60,792 nucleotides of DNA from an uncultured Actinomyces sp. GTDB lineage: Bacteria > Actinomycetota > Actinomycetes > Actinomycetales > Actinomycetaceae. The notes under the pieces are model-generated. The model was not told the DNA's origin and did not search any database. It saw only the letters and a list, made by a program, of their open reading frames with translations. The stretch covers positions 1 to 60,792 of the forward strand of contig CALEXZ010000097.1 of assembly GCA_937926195.1 (NCBI GenBank), given 5' to 3'. This document shows, piece by piece, positions 1 through 9,684 of this stretch. Made by a program: the position numbers and the translations under genes. The first letter of the stretch is position 1. Each line of letters opens with the position of its first letter.

Positions 1-836
1 GGCACGGTGGCCACTCCCCCGGCGGCGGCCACCGGCTCGGCGATGGCGTGGTCGACGGCGATCTTCTCCAGGCCCGGCCACAGGCGCTCGAGGACCTCCT
101 CGCGCGCCTGGGTGTCCCAGGCGGCGGCGATCTGCTCGATGCCCTCGGCCAGCGCCGGCCGCTGGGCGGCGAGGTGCTCGAGCAGCACGCCCGCGCGGGC
201 GACGAACATGCCGGCGTTCCAGCGGTAGTCGCCGGTGGCGAGGTACTGGGCGGCGGTGGCGGCGTCGGGCTTCTCGGTGAAGCCGAGCACGACGCGCCCG
301 TCCGGGGCCCCGGGCACCCCGGTGGGCTCGCCGGAGCGGATGTAGCCGAAGGCGGTGGAGGGTCCGGTGGCCTCGATGCCGATGGTCACCACCCACCCGG
401 CCTCGGCCAGCACGGCGGCCTGGCGGACGGCGTGGTGGAAGGCGGCCTCGTCGGAGATGGTCTGGTCCGCCGCGAAGGAGCCGACGACGGCATCGCGCCC
501 GTGGCGGTGGGCGATGACCGCGGCCGCCAGGCCGATGGCGGCCATGGAGTCGCGAGGGCTCGGCTCCGCCAGGAGGTTCTCGCGCGGCACCTGCGGCAGC
601 TGGTCGGCCACGGCCGCCACGTGGGCGAGGCCGGTGACGACCGTCGTCGTGGCCGCCACCGCCTCCAGGCGGGCGACGGTGCCCTGGATGAGGGTGCGAC
701 CGGCACCGGTGAGGTCGAGGAGGAACTTGGGACGACGGCGGCGCGACAACGGCCACAGCCGGGTGCCGGCTCCTCCCGCGGGGACGATGGCGTGGATGAG
801 GGGGGCGTTCACGCCCGCGACAATGCTCTCGGACAC
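1..836 (-). CDS. manC: Mannose-1-phosphate guanylyltransferase, 3' end outside window
   Basis: Converts mannose-1-P and GTP to GDP-mannose in the cytoplasm, for glycan or glycolipid synthesis. The first 278 residues are visible. The nucleotidyltransferase signature GGAGTRLWPLSR followed by PKF lies at about residues 20-35, and the GSFAADQ, GFTEKPD and WNAGMF motifs of the family follow in order. The GTG start at 836 was chosen because a TAGCCT hexamer sits exactly six bases upstream, so the mRNA is probably leaderless and no Shine-Dalgarno is expected. The C-terminus runs off the left edge. Family assignment is secure; which glycan it feeds is unknown. Confidence 0.93.
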   Translation of the reverse strand, partial: MSESIVAGVNAPLIHAIVPAGGAGTRLWPLSRRRRPKFLLDLTGAGRTLIQGTVARLEAVAATTTVVTGLAHVAAVADQLPQVPRENLLAEPSPRDSMAAIGLAAAVIAHRHGRDAVVGSFAADQTISDEAAFHHAVRQAAVLAEAGWVVTIGIEATGPSTAFGYIRSGEPTGVPGAPDGRVVLGFTEKPDAATAAQYLATGDYRWNAGMFVARAGVLLEHLAAQRPALAEGIEQIAAAWDTQAREEVLERLWPGLEKIAVDHAIAEPVAAAGGVATV

Positions 837-848
837 CGCGCCAGGCTA
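834..848 (-). promoter_or_regulatory. Leaderless promoter -10 of manC
   Basis: TAGCCT, six bases (ggcgcg), then the GTG start codon. The spacing puts transcription start on the first base of the codon. Confidence 0.6.
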
Positions 849-857
849 CCGGCTACG

Positions 858-1889
858 TCAGTGCTCGTCGTCGGGCCGCTCGTAGCCGGGGTGGGCCGTG
901 CGGTCGATCTCGACGGTGCCGGTCATGCTCTGGCGGGGCCAGGCGAGGGTCTCGGGCACCGACAGGGTGACGTAGTTGGGGGTCTCGTCGGCGTGCACCT
1001 CGTCACGGTGGTCGATGAGGGCGGGGGCGGGCGGGTTGGCCGTCCAGGCGCACACGTACAGCACGACCCGGCTGGCCAGGTGCAGCCACAGGACGAGCAC
1101 GACCAGCGCTGCGAAGGAGGCCAGCAGCGGGTTGCGGGCCGCCGAGCCGACGGCGCCGGTGCCGAGCTCGCGCAGGACCCCGAGGGCGAGTCCGCCCAGG
1201 GCGGCGCCCCGCAGCAGGTCCGCGCGGGGCACGCGCACGCCGCACACCCGCACGAGCAGCGCCAGGACCGCCGAGTCGATGAGGAAGGACGCGCCGAGCG
1301 TCATCACCCGCGCCCCCGCCCCGGCGACCCACGCGGGCATCCACCCGGGCAGGGACTCCAGCGCGCCCACGAGCACCCCGGTGACGAGGGAGGCGACGGC
1401 GGTCACGAGCACCGCGGCCATGATGACGAGGAAGCCCAGGAACCTGGCCAGCTGGGTGCGCAGGACGCTGCGCGGCACGCGCACGATGCCGAACATGGCC
1501 TGCACGCCGCTGGACAGCGCCCCCATGAGCCCCAGCGCGGAGTAGAGCAGGGTGAGCAGGGCGATGACCGAGCCGAGGCTGAGGGCGGAGTCGAGGGTGA
1601 GCTCGTCGATGCTCACGATGCCACCCTGCGGGCCCTCACCGATGACTCCCGGCAGCATGCGTTCCAGGGTCCTCAGGACCGCCTCGCGCAGGCCCGGTCG
1701 GCTGCCCAGCAGCGACATGAGCGTGGTGACGCCGATGGCCAGGGCCGCGAAGACGGAGAAGAGCCCGGTGTAGGCGATACCGCCGGCGAGCAGGGCGCCA
1801 CGGGCACTGGTGTAGCGGGCCTGCGCCCGCCCCGGGCGCGAGGCCCTGAGCGTCTCGACCAGGCGGCGGATCCTCGCGGTCACGCTCAT
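858..1889 (-). CDS. YihY/virulence factor BrkB family membrane protein
   Basis: Integral membrane protein of 343 residues. The core has about six hydrophobic segments: the ALLAGGIAYTGLFSVFAAL helix near residue 32, then SVIALLTLLYSALGLMGAL, FLGFLVIMAAVLVTAVASLV, a pair around MTLGASFLIDSAVLALLV, and FAALVVLVLWLHLASRVVLYV near the end. That matches the YihY/BrkB family, once misnamed RNase BN, whose substrate is not established. Its ATG overlaps the stop of the 2H phosphoesterase (ATGA), so the two are translationally coupled. The C-terminal 60 residues are hydrophilic. Confidence 0.88.
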   Translation of the reverse strand: MSVTARIRRLVETLRASRPGRAQARYTSARGALLAGGIAYTGLFSVFAALAIGVTTLMSLLGSRPGLREAVLRTLERMLPGVIGEGPQGGIVSIDELTLDSALSLGSVIALLTLLYSALGLMGALSSGVQAMFGIVRVPRSVLRTQLARFLGFLVIMAAVLVTAVASLVTGVLVGALESLPGWMPAWVAGAGARVMTLGASFLIDSAVLALLVRVCGVRVPRADLLRGAALGGLALGVLRELGTGAVGSAARNPLLASFAALVVLVLWLHLASRVVLYVCAWTANPPAPALIDHRDEVHADETPNYVTLSVPETLAWPRQSMTGTVEIDRTAHPGYERPDDEH

Positions 1890-2446
1890 GAGCGGTGCAC
1901 CGCGCCGCTCAGGGGCACGAGGTCGACCAGGCGCCAGGTGCCGTCCTTGCCCATGCGGTCCAGACGCACCGTGTCGACGACGAACTGGGCGCGGATGGAC
2001 TGCCCGGCCGCGAGCGCGTCGTCGAGGGCGTCGTCGTCGACCTCGTGAGCCAGCGTGAGGTGGGGGTGGAAGGGGAAACGCAGGCTGCCCGCCAGGGGGC
2101 CGTCGGCCGCGCGCAGGGCGCTGTGAAGGCGGTGGAGCTCGCTGGCGCCGTCGCCGACGGCGAGGTAGGCGACCGGGCTGACCGGGCGGAAGGAGTCGGC
2201 GCCGCCGACCTCGCACAGGAAGGGGGTCGTGGCGGCGGCGACACGGGCGACGTGGGTGCGTACCTCGTCCAGGCGCCCGGTGTCGACCGCGGTCGGCGGC
2301 ACGAGGGTCACGTGCGGGGGGATCGACAGGGCCAGGGGGTCGCCGGCGCCGAGCCGCACCATGCGCACCTGGGAGGCCCACGGCTGAGGAAGGACGACGG
2401 TGACGCCGATGACGCACTGTCCCTCGCGGGTCTGGGGAACCTGCAC
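1886..2446 (-). CDS. 2'-5' RNA ligase family (2H phosphoesterase) protein
   Basis: A 186-residue 2H-superfamily protein. Both catalytic H-x-T motifs are visible: PPHVTLVPP (H45, T47) and FHPHLTLAHE (H129, T131). The family hydrolyses or ligates 2'-5' or cyclic phosphodiesters in RNA or nucleotides; the substrate here cannot be told. The GTG start was chosen because AAGGAGG lies five bases upstream; an in-frame extension to 2650 is very Arg/Gly-rich and looks like noise. First gene of a two-gene unit with the YihY-like gene. Confidence 0.85.
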   Translation of the reverse strand: MQVPQTREGQCVIGVTVVLPQPWASQVRMVRLGAGDPLALSIPPHVTLVPPTAVDTGRLDEVRTHVARVAAATTPFLCEVGGADSFRPVSPVAYLAVGDGASELHRLHSALRAADGPLAGSLRFPFHPHLTLAHEVDDDALDDALAAGQSIRAQFVVDTVRLDRMGKDGTWRLVDLVPLSGAVHRS

Positions 2447-2636
2447 GTCACCTCCTTGCCTGTGCTCGCCTGGGCCTCGGGCGGCGAGCCTCCCCCCGTC
2501 GGCCCGGCCGGGACCGGGCCCGGGCCGACGGCGACCCGCCGACCCGTCACGAACCCTAGCGGACACGGGCCGCCGGAACCGGCCGGCGCTGTGGTGAGAC
2601 GGCGTCACAGCGGGGCCCCGGCCGGGCCCGCTCTGG

Positions 2637-2651
2637 CAGGATGGAGGCATG
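2637..2651 (+). promoter_or_regulatory. Probable leaderless promoter -10 of galK
   Basis: CAGGAT, six bases (ggaggc), then ATG. It keeps the A2 and T6 of TAnnnT. The intervening bases also read as GGAGG, so the start may be served by a Shine-Dalgarno instead. Confidence 0.4.
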
Positions 2652-3962
2652 TCCTACGAGAGCACATCCCCGTCCAGCGCCGACCCCGCGGTCCCCGCCC
2701 CCGTCTTCTCCCCCGCGCTCACACCCGACGAGGGTGCCGACGCCGCCACCGCGCTGTTCCGCGAGGTCTTCGGGGGCGACCCCGACGGCGTGTGGTACGC
2801 CCCCGGACGCGTCAACATCATCGGTGAGCACACCGACTACAACGGTGGTCTCGCCCTGCCCATCGCCCTGCCCCACCGCGCGCACCTGGCACTGCGCAGG
2901 CGCGAGGACCGCACGATCCGGCTCGTGTCGCCCCAGACCCGCGAGTCGGTCGACGTCCTCGACCTCGACGCCATCGGCCCCAAGGGCACGCCCGGCGAGG
3001 TGCGCCACTGGAACGCCTACATCGCGGGCGTCGCCTGGGCCCTGGAGCAGGACGGCCTGGGGCCCGTCAGCGGCTTCGACGCCGCCCTGTGCTCCTGCGT
3101 CCCGCTCGGCGGCGGGCTGTCCTCCTCCGCCGCCCTGGAGGCCTCCACCTGCGTCGCCCTGGACGAGGTCTGTGGCCTGGGCCTGGCCGGGACGGTGGAG
3201 GAGCCCGACGACGCCGGGCGCGCCCGCCTGGTCACCTCCTGCGTGCGCGCGGAGAACGAGATGGCCGGAGCCCCCACTGGTGGTATGGACCAGTCTGCCT
3301 CCCTGCGCTGCCGGGAGGGTCACGCCCTCGAGCTCGACTGCCGCACCGGCGAGGTCGCCCAGGTGCCCTTCGACCTGGCGGCCGCCGGGCTGGCCCTGCT
3401 CGTCATCGACACCAAGGCCAAGCACTCCCTGGTTGACGGCCAGTACGGGGCCCGCCGCGCGGCCTGCGAGCGCTCCGCCGAGGTCCTGGGCGTCGACCTG
3501 CTCGCCGACATCGACGCCCAGGACCTTGACCAGGCCCTGGAGCGCCTGGCCTCCTGCGAGGCCGGCAACGCCGACGAGCTCGTCCGGCGCACCCGCCACG
3601 TCGTCACGGAGATCGACCGCACGCGGCGCCTTGTCGCGCTCCTGCAGGACGGGCGCCCGCTCGCCGGGGACACGCTCACCGCCGTGGGGGCCCTGCTCAA
3701 CGGCTCGCACGACTCGCTGCGCGACGACTACGAGTGCACCTGCCCCGAGCTCGACCTCGCCGTCGACACCGCCCGCGCGGCCGGGGCGCACGGCGCCCGG
3801 ATGACCGGCGGCGGCTTCGGCGGCTCCGCCATCGCGCTCGTGGACGCCGACAAGGTGGACGAGGTCGCGCGCGCCGTCGTCGCCGCCTACGCCGAGGCGG
3901 GGTTCGCACCGCCGGCCTTCCTCGACGCCCAGCCCTCAGCGCCCGCCGGGCGCCTGGCCTGA
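2649..3962 (+). CDS. galK: Galactokinase
   Basis: Phosphorylates alpha-D-galactose at C1, the first committed Leloir step. The 437 residues carry the galactokinase signature GRVNIIGEHTDYNGG at 53-67, the GHMP ATP-binding motif PLGGGLSSSAALE near 151, the catalytic Asp in GGMDQSAS near 210, and the C-terminal GHMP motif MTGGGFGGSA at 385-394. Length is slightly above the usual 380-400 because of a roughly 30-residue Pro/Ser-rich N-terminus. No galT or galE lies beside it; the gene stands alone, followed by a long hairpin. Confidence 0.96.
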   Translation: MSYESTSPSSADPAVPAPVFSPALTPDEGADAATALFREVFGGDPDGVWYAPGRVNIIGEHTDYNGGLALPIALPHRAHLALRRREDRTIRLVSPQTRESVDVLDLDAIGPKGTPGEVRHWNAYIAGVAWALEQDGLGPVSGFDAALCSCVPLGGGLSSSAALEASTCVALDEVCGLGLAGTVEEPDDAGRARLVTSCVRAENEMAGAPTGGMDQSASLRCREGHALELDCRTGEVAQVPFDLAAAGLALLVIDTKAKHSLVDGQYGARRAACERSAEVLGVDLLADIDAQDLDQALERLASCEAGNADELVRRTRHVVTEIDRTRRLVALLQDGRPLAGDTLTAVGALLNGSHDSLRDDYECTCPELDLAVDTARAAGAHGARMTGGGFGGSAIALVDADKVDEVARAVVAAYAEAGFAPPAFLDAQPSAPAGRLA

Positions 3963-3981
3963 CGCCCCGGTCCTTGCCCGT

Positions 3982-4038
3982 GCGCCCTCCTGCGGCAGGA
4001 TGAGCCCTGTGCGTGGCTCTCCTTCCGCAGGAGGGCGC
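3982..4038. terminator. Long hairpin after galK
   Basis: A perfect 14-base inverted repeat (GCGCCCTCCTGCGG at 3982-3995 and its complement at 4025-4038) encloses a second nested stem (AGGA.GAGCC / GGCTC.TCCT). There is no T-run directly after it, though TTTTCC follows at about 4072. Probable galK terminator, or a structured leader element of the next operon. Confidence 0.5.
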
Positions 4039-4157
4039 GCGCGCGTACGAACGCGTTCTAAACCACTGGTGTTTTCCTCCCCGAGGATGACCATCGCGCG
4101 CGCGCCCGCACCATAGCCTGTGCCCATCCCACCCGTGTCGCTGTCTGGAGGAGACCC

Positions 4158-5191
4158 GTGAAGCGCTACGTCCTTCCCACGATCAAGGTCCTCATTGCGC
4201 TCGTCATCGCCGTCGCCCTGACGAGGATCGCCTTCTTCCCCAGCGACGGGGACGAGAGCGCCGGCGGACCGACCCCGTCCTACGACGTCACCGCCCAGAC
4301 AACCACCGCCGTCGTCGGCGACATCTCCAACACCGTCAACGTCAAGGGGCAGGTGGTCGAGGACGCGGCCGTCCAGGTGCAGGCGACGCTCAACGGCGTC
4401 GTCGACTCCTTCGAGGTCGCCAAGGGCTCCTACATCACCGCCGGGGCGCCGCTGCTCTACCTCAAGCGCGTCGAGCCGCAGGAGCCCCGTCAGACGGTCG
4501 ACGAGGAGGGCAACGTCACGACGGAGAAGGTGCCGGACAAGGTCACCTGGGCCACCGTCTACGCCCCTGCGGACGGCATCGTGTCCTACAACGTCATCGA
4601 GGGTCAGGAGACGACCATCGGCATGGTGGTCGCCACGGTCGCCCCGGGCACCTACTCCGCCGTCGGCACCATCAGCCCCTCCCAGCAGTACCAGCTGACC
4701 AACGCCCCGACGACGGCCATGCTCACCCTCGAGGGCGGGCCCTCCCCCTTTGAGTGCCAGAACCTCACCATCGGGACCAAGCCGCGCACCGCCTCGACGA
4801 CCGAGGCCACGCCCGCGCCCCAGGACGGCACGAGCGTCCAGGTCCGCTGCCCCGTGCCCACCGACCAGCAGGTCTTCCCGGGCCTGCCCGTGACCATCGG
4901 CATCGACGCGGGCTCGGCGACCGGTGCCGTCCTTGTGCCCGTCACCGCCGTCGAGGGCTCCTCGGGCACCGGCAACGTGTGGGTCGTCACCGACCCGGCT
5001 CACCCCGACCTCGCCGAGAAGCGCCAGGTGACCCTCGGTATCAACGACGGCACCTCCGTCCAGGTGACCGAGGGCCTGAGCGAGGGCGAGGAGATCCTCC
5101 TGTTCGTGCCCGGTAAGGACACCCAGCGCACCGGTGTGCCCAACACCTGCGACCAGTACGCCTGCTACGACAAGGACGGCAAGGAGTACCA

Positions 5192-5195
<4 letters not shown>
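4158..5195 (+). CDS. MacA/HlyD-type periplasmic adaptor-like subunit of an ABC efflux system
   Basis: A 345-residue membrane-anchored adaptor with an N-terminal TM helix (about residues 8-25), then a biotinyl-lipoyl-like and beta-barrel region: NTVNVKGQVVEDAAVQVQA, the ADGIVSYNVIEGQ hairpin typical of half-lipoyl domains, and a C-terminal PGLPVTIGIDAGSATGAVLVPVTAV segment. It precedes an ATPase and an FtsX-type permease, the MacA-LolD-MacB order. In Gram-positives such adaptors hand peptides or lipids from the permease outward; the cargo is not known here. GTG start with GGAGGAG seven bases upstream. Overlaps the ATPase gene by four bases. Confidence 0.88.
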
Positions 5196-5928
<733 letters not shown>

Positions 5929-5932
<4 letters not shown>

Positions 5933-7341
5933 ACGGCTTCCTCACTGGCGTCGTCGGCGCCCTCATCGAGGCCTGGGCGCAGCTGCGCATCGGCAAGCTG
6001 CGGGTCATGCTCTCCCTCGTCGGCGTGGCCGTGGCCGTGGCCGCGATGACCTTCGTCATCGCCTTCGGCCAGGTCTCCGCCGCCGTCAACGACGAGATCA
6101 TGGAGCAGTGGAACGGGCGTCCGGGCACGGTCCGGCTCACCGTCACCCCGTCGTCGGAGTCCGGTTCGGACACCTCCGGCGGCGACCAAGGCACGTCCGG
6201 TGGCACGGACACCAGTGGCGGCGCGGCGAACGGCGGTGGTACGGCGGACGGCAGCGCAGGCCTGTCCGGCGGCTCCGGCGGCTCCGGTGTCGGCGACGGC
6301 TCGGGGACGGGCTCGACGGGACGCAGCACCGTGGAGAAGGTCGAGCGCGCCTACGCCACCTTCATCGAGCGCTACCGGATCAGCCACTGGGCCACGAGCG
6401 AGACGACGAGCCTGCGTCTGAGCCTGGGCGGCTCGCCCACGAACGTGCCCACGACGATCGTCTCGGCCGGCTACGGGATCGTGCACCGCACGCAGGTGGT
6501 CCAGGGTCGCTGGTTCACCGCCGACGACGAGGACGACCTGTCCCCCTCGATCATCGTCAGCCAGCCGGTCCTCGACGCGATGGGGGTGCAGGAGCTCACC
6601 GGCCCGTTGCAGGTGCGCGGTCTGTCCCCGGTGAACACGACCTACACGATCGTCGGTGTCCTCAAGGGCAACGGCAACAACTCCTGCTACTCGGACTCGA
6701 CGACCGGCGAGGAGGTCTGCGGCGAGCAGCTGGCCGCCATGGTGCTGGACAAGCCCTACTACAGTCTGCTGCCGACGACCGCCGAGCGTTCGGTCCCCAC
6801 GCTGGAGGTGTGGGCCGGGCAGGGGCGGGGAACCGAGATGGCGACCCTCATGAAGGACCACTTCAACACCGTCTTCGGGCACAACTCCGCGCAGGCCGAG
6901 AACAACGAGTTCGACACGATGGAGGACTTCGCCAAGACCTTCACGCTGGTGGTCACCTCCGCGGGCGTGTTCATCATGGTCCTGGGGGCGCTGGGGCTCA
7001 TCAACATCTCGATGGTCACGGTGCGCCAGCGCATCCACGAGATCGGGGTCCGCCGCTCCTTCGGGGCCACCAGCCGACGCATCTTCTTCTCCATCATGCT
7101 GGAGTCCGTGGTGGCGACGGTGGTGGCGGGCGTCATCGGCATCGGCCTGGCGATCGTGGCCATGCGCTTCGTGCCGCTGGAGGTGCTGTTCAACGGCTTC
7201 ACGCTCACGCACCGCCCGCCCTTCCCGATGTCGGCGGCACTCATCGGCCTGGTGGCCGCCTCGGGGGTCGGCGCCCTTGCGGGCATCGTCCCGGCGATCG
7301 TCGCTGTGCGCATCCGCCCGATCGACGCCATCCGGTTCTGA
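5929..7341 (+). CDS. MacB/FtsX-type ABC permease with Gly/Ser-rich insert
   Basis: A 470-residue permease with the four-TM FtsX layout: TM1 near residues 28-48, a large extracytoplasmic domain, then three TM helices in the last 130 residues around VVTSAGVFIMVLGALGLINIS and the conserved RQRIHEIGVRRSFGAT loop. Just after TM1, at the point where MacB-like periplasmic domains begin, residues 75-133 are almost purely Gly, Ser, Thr and Asp. That insert looks like a flexible linker and is absent from ordinary MacB proteins. Third gene of the efflux operon. A 19-bp repeat array starts five bases after the stop. Confidence 0.92.
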
Positions 7342-7345
7342 CACG

Positions 7346-7440
7346 CGGTGCCGGGCAGCAGGCACGGTGCCGGGCAGCAGGCACGGTGCCGGGCAGCAGG
7401 CTCGGTGCCGGGCAGCAGGCTCGGTGCCGGGCAGCAGGCT
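7346..7440 (+). repeat. Five tandem copies of a 19-bp unit
   Basis: Units start at 7346, 7365, 7384, 7403 and 7422, each close to cggtgccgggcagcaggca with an a/t difference near the end. The reverse complement contains CCTGCTGCCCG, an 11-base string also found in the next array, so the two are probably related and in opposite orientation. Confidence 0.9.
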
Positions 7441-7496
7441 CGCCCCGGGGCTCCGGGGGAGGCTGAGGCCCGGCACCCGTCTGTCCGGCGGGAGGA

Positions 7497-7845
7497 CGGA
7501 TCACCTGCTGCCCGACGGACCACCTCCTTCCCAACGGATCACCTGCTGCCCGACGGACCACCTGCTGCCCGACGGACCACCTGCTGCCCGTTGGACAACC
7601 CCAACGACGCCCGCACGTGATCCAACGGAACGCACGTGATCCAACGGAACACACGTGATCCACCCACCAGCACGTGATCCGCCGGCGCCCCCTCCAACCG
7701 GACCACCTCCTTCCCAACGGACCACCTCCTCCCCCACGGATCACCTGCTGCCCGTTGGACAACCCCAACGACGCCCGCACGTGATCCAACGGAACACACG
7801 TGACCCACCCACCAGCACGTGATCCAAGCGCGCACCGGCGATCCA
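7497..7845. repeat. Mosaic array of 19-bp GGAYCAC units in both orientations
   Basis: Forward units (cggaYcacctgctgcccga type) start at 7497, 7516, 7535, 7554 and 7573, with a ggacaac variant at 7592. Reverse units (cacgtgatccaacggaaca type) follow at the same 19-bp period, then a second forward block and a second reverse block. The segment from the ggatcacctg unit through ggacaac to the reverse units occurs twice (about 7573-7680 and 7739-7835). No open frame here looks like a gene. The non-coding stretch from 7342 to 7947 is therefore mostly repeat. Confidence 0.9.
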
Positions 7846-7947
7846 CCGGAGCACGCCTCCCCCGCACGCCATCACCGTCCGCGCAGGAGCGCACCGCCTC
7901 CTGACAACAAGCGGTTCCTTCGAGCCAGTGCCGGCCCCGGCTCACTG

Positions 7948-8883
7948 TCAGTACAGGGGACGGATCCCCGCCTCGGCGAGCGCATTGAGCGTTCCCTTCG
8001 CGCCGAACGCGTCACGCCAGGTCCAGCGCACTACCCGCATCCCTGTCGCGTTCGCGATGGCGACCTCCCGGTGCCGCTCGGCCAGCACGATCTCCTCAAC
8101 GGGACGCCCCGTGGTCTGCCTCGTGTACTTGACGTTGCCGTCGAACTCCCCCACCACGCCGTGCTGGGGCCACATGAAGTCCACGCGTCCCACCAGCTGC
8201 CCACGCCGGTCATCCACCTCGGTCTGAAGCTCCGGCTCGGGCAGGTGGTGCTCGATCATGACGGCACGGCTGAGGCTCTCGCCGGGGGACTCGGCACGTG
8301 GGTCGGCATTCCTCAGGGCGAGAGCAAGGGCCCGGTTACCCCGAGCGCCCGGGTGCCCAGACGCGAGGGTATGTAGTTCTTCCAGGCGCACCAGCGCATG
8401 GCGCAGGGCGTGGTCCATGCTCGCGAGGTTGGAGGCGAGGGAGCGACGACGCCCGAGGTCGATCAGGGTCTGCGCCACGGACGCCACTCGCAGCCCGTCG
8501 TTGTCCACGGTCTGCCAGCCATCGGGCGCACGCAGGGTGCGACAGCTGGCGGTCAGCCGTCCACCGTCGCGTCCGACCTGCACCCGTTGGATGCGGTCGG
8601 GCAGGGGCCCGATGAGAGGCAGACCGTGGACTACTGCGGCGGACTCCCGGGCCAGGCGGGCACCTCCGTCGAGCAGACCGGTCAGGCGCCCCGCCACCAC
8701 CAGGAGCAGGTGACGGTCAGCCGCGCTCAACCGCTCGACGTCGGCACGGCTGGCGTAGGCGCCCGGCACGAGGCGCAGAAGACGACTGCCGGAGCCACTG
8801 GCCGCCCGTGCCAGGGTATGTGCCGAGCGGCCGTGCAGGTCACGTTCTCGAGTGAGGAGGATGGGGGCAGGCGAGGTCCACAT
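7948..8883 (-). CDS. AbiEi-like/DUF559 endonuclease-type protein between repeat arrays
   Basis: A 311-residue protein. Residues 1-50 resemble the winged-helix N-domain of AbiEi-type (type IV antitoxin-like) proteins: LLTRERDLHGRSAHTLARA then LLRLVPGAY. The C-terminal part reads as a DUF559/Vsr-like PD-(D/E)xK fold: E202 in GESLSRAVMIEHHL, D235 in RVDFMWP, and E246/D248 in VVGEFDGNVKY with K252. Family knowledge: DUF559 proteins are predicted nucleases, mostly uncharacterised, and common in actinobacteria. It is a single gene with repeat arrays on both sides. The start at 8883 has CACGAT six bases upstream, consistent with leaderless expression. Confidence 0.8.
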   Translation of the reverse strand: MWTSPAPILLTRERDLHGRSAHTLARAASGSGSRLLRLVPGAYASRADVERLSAADRHLLLVVAGRLTGLLDGGARLARESAAVVHGLPLIGPLPDRIQRVQVGRDGGRLTASCRTLRAPDGWQTVDNDGLRVASVAQTLIDLGRRRSLASNLASMDHALRHALVRLEELHTLASGHPGARGNRALALALRNADPRAESPGESLSRAVMIEHHLPEPELQTEVDDRRGQLVGRVDFMWPQHGVVGEFDGNVKYTRQTTGRPVEEIVLAERHREVAIANATGMRVVRWTWRDAFGAKGTLNALAEAGIRPLY

Positions 8884-8895
8884 GCGGTCATCGTG
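8881..8895 (-). promoter_or_regulatory. Probable leaderless promoter -10 of the DUF559 gene
   Basis: CACGAT, six bases (gaccgc), then ATG; identical hexamer and spacing to the histidine kinase start at 35188. Confidence 0.4.
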
Positions 8896-8986
8896 CGCCG
8901 GGCGCCCCGGCCAAGGCCCTCCGCGCCACGTCGCATGTGGATTACTGGCGGTGCCGCCTGTCGCGAGGACGTCCTGTGGAGCCCCG

Positions 8987-9241
8987 CGGACACCCCGTCC
9001 CGCAGGCGGATCAGCCCGCCCGCAGACGGATCACGTGCCTCGCCCGCGGATCACGTGCCTCGCCGGCGGACAACCTGTCCCGCAAGCGGATCACGTGTGT
9101 ACGGACGGATCACCTCAGGGCCTCCAATACGTGATCCGACCGCACAAAGGTGATCCGTACACACACGGGTTGTCCGCCCGCACGTAGGTGATCCGTCCGC
9201 ATAGGGGTTGTCCGTGCACACGTACGTGATCCGTCGGTGGA
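8987..9241. repeat. Second GGAYCAC repeat array, upstream of the DUF559 gene
   Basis: Six forward units of 19-20 bp (cggacaccccgtcccgcagg, then cggatcacgtgcctcgcccg types, including a ggacaac variant) run from 8987 to about 9110. Reverse-orientation copies then appear (acgtgatccg, ggtgatccg, gggttgtccg) to 9241. The layout, forward block then reverse block with GGATCAC, GGACAAC and GTGATCC cores, matches the array at 7497-7845 but the filler bases differ. Nothing else is recognisable between 8896 and 9306. Confidence 0.88.
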
Positions 9242-9306
9242 AGGGACGATCACCGCCGAGCCGCACGGGCAGGGCAGGCGCCCAGCCCCGCACGGGGGCA
9301 GGCCTG

Positions 9307-9597
9307 TCAGCCCCAGTCATCGTGCGGGCGGGGCCTCAGGCTGTGGCGCCGCAGGACACCGGCGGCAACCAGCGCCGCGCCGGCCAGGCACACCGGCATG
9401 GACGCCAGCCACAGCACCGTCGCGCCACCGCCGTCGAGCAGGCTGCCGAGCACGGGCAGCAGGGCGCCCGCGATCATGACCACAACGCCCGCCCAGATGC
9501 GCCGCCGGGCCCCGGCCTGTGCGCGCCGCGTCTCGACCATGCCCGCCTCCTCAGCGCCGGGACGATCCAGGCGCCCGGGACCGCTCGTGCTGCTCAT
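9307..9597 (-). CDS. Small two-TM membrane protein, unknown
   Basis: A 96-residue protein I do not recognise. A hydrophilic N-terminus rich in Ser, Gly and Arg is followed by two hydrophobic helices (WAGVVVMIAGALLPVLGSLL and VLWLASMPVCLAGAALVAAGVL) and a short basic tail, so it is probably a small inner-membrane hairpin protein. The ATG at 9597 was chosen over one ten codons upstream because AGGAGGG stands seven bases before it. Divergent from exonuclease III. Confidence 0.65.
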   Translation of the reverse strand: MSSTSGPGRLDRPGAEEAGMVETRRAQAGARRRIWAGVVVMIAGALLPVLGSLLDGGGATVLWLASMPVCLAGAALVAAGVLRRHSLRPRPHDDWG

Positions 9598-9669
9598 GCC
9601 CGCTCCCTCCTGCTCTCGGCTATTCACGGCTGCTCACGGCCGCTCCGCGGCCACCCACTCGCCGCCACG

Positions 9670-9684
9670 TAGGCTACGGCCATG
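9670..9684 (+). promoter_or_regulatory. Leaderless promoter -10 of exonuclease III
   Basis: TAGGCT, six bases (acggcc), then ATG. Confidence 0.6.

Noticed and set aside
48..2048. Long plus-strand open frame opposite manC and the YihY gene
   Set aside because: Very Gly/Arg/His-rich, no family resemblance; an antisense shadow caused by high GC.
7342..7947. Small frames in the repeat arrays (for example minus-strand frames rich in repeated Val, Pro and Ser)
   Set aside because: They arise from the 19-bp repeats in three frames and have no ribosome binding sites or family motifs.
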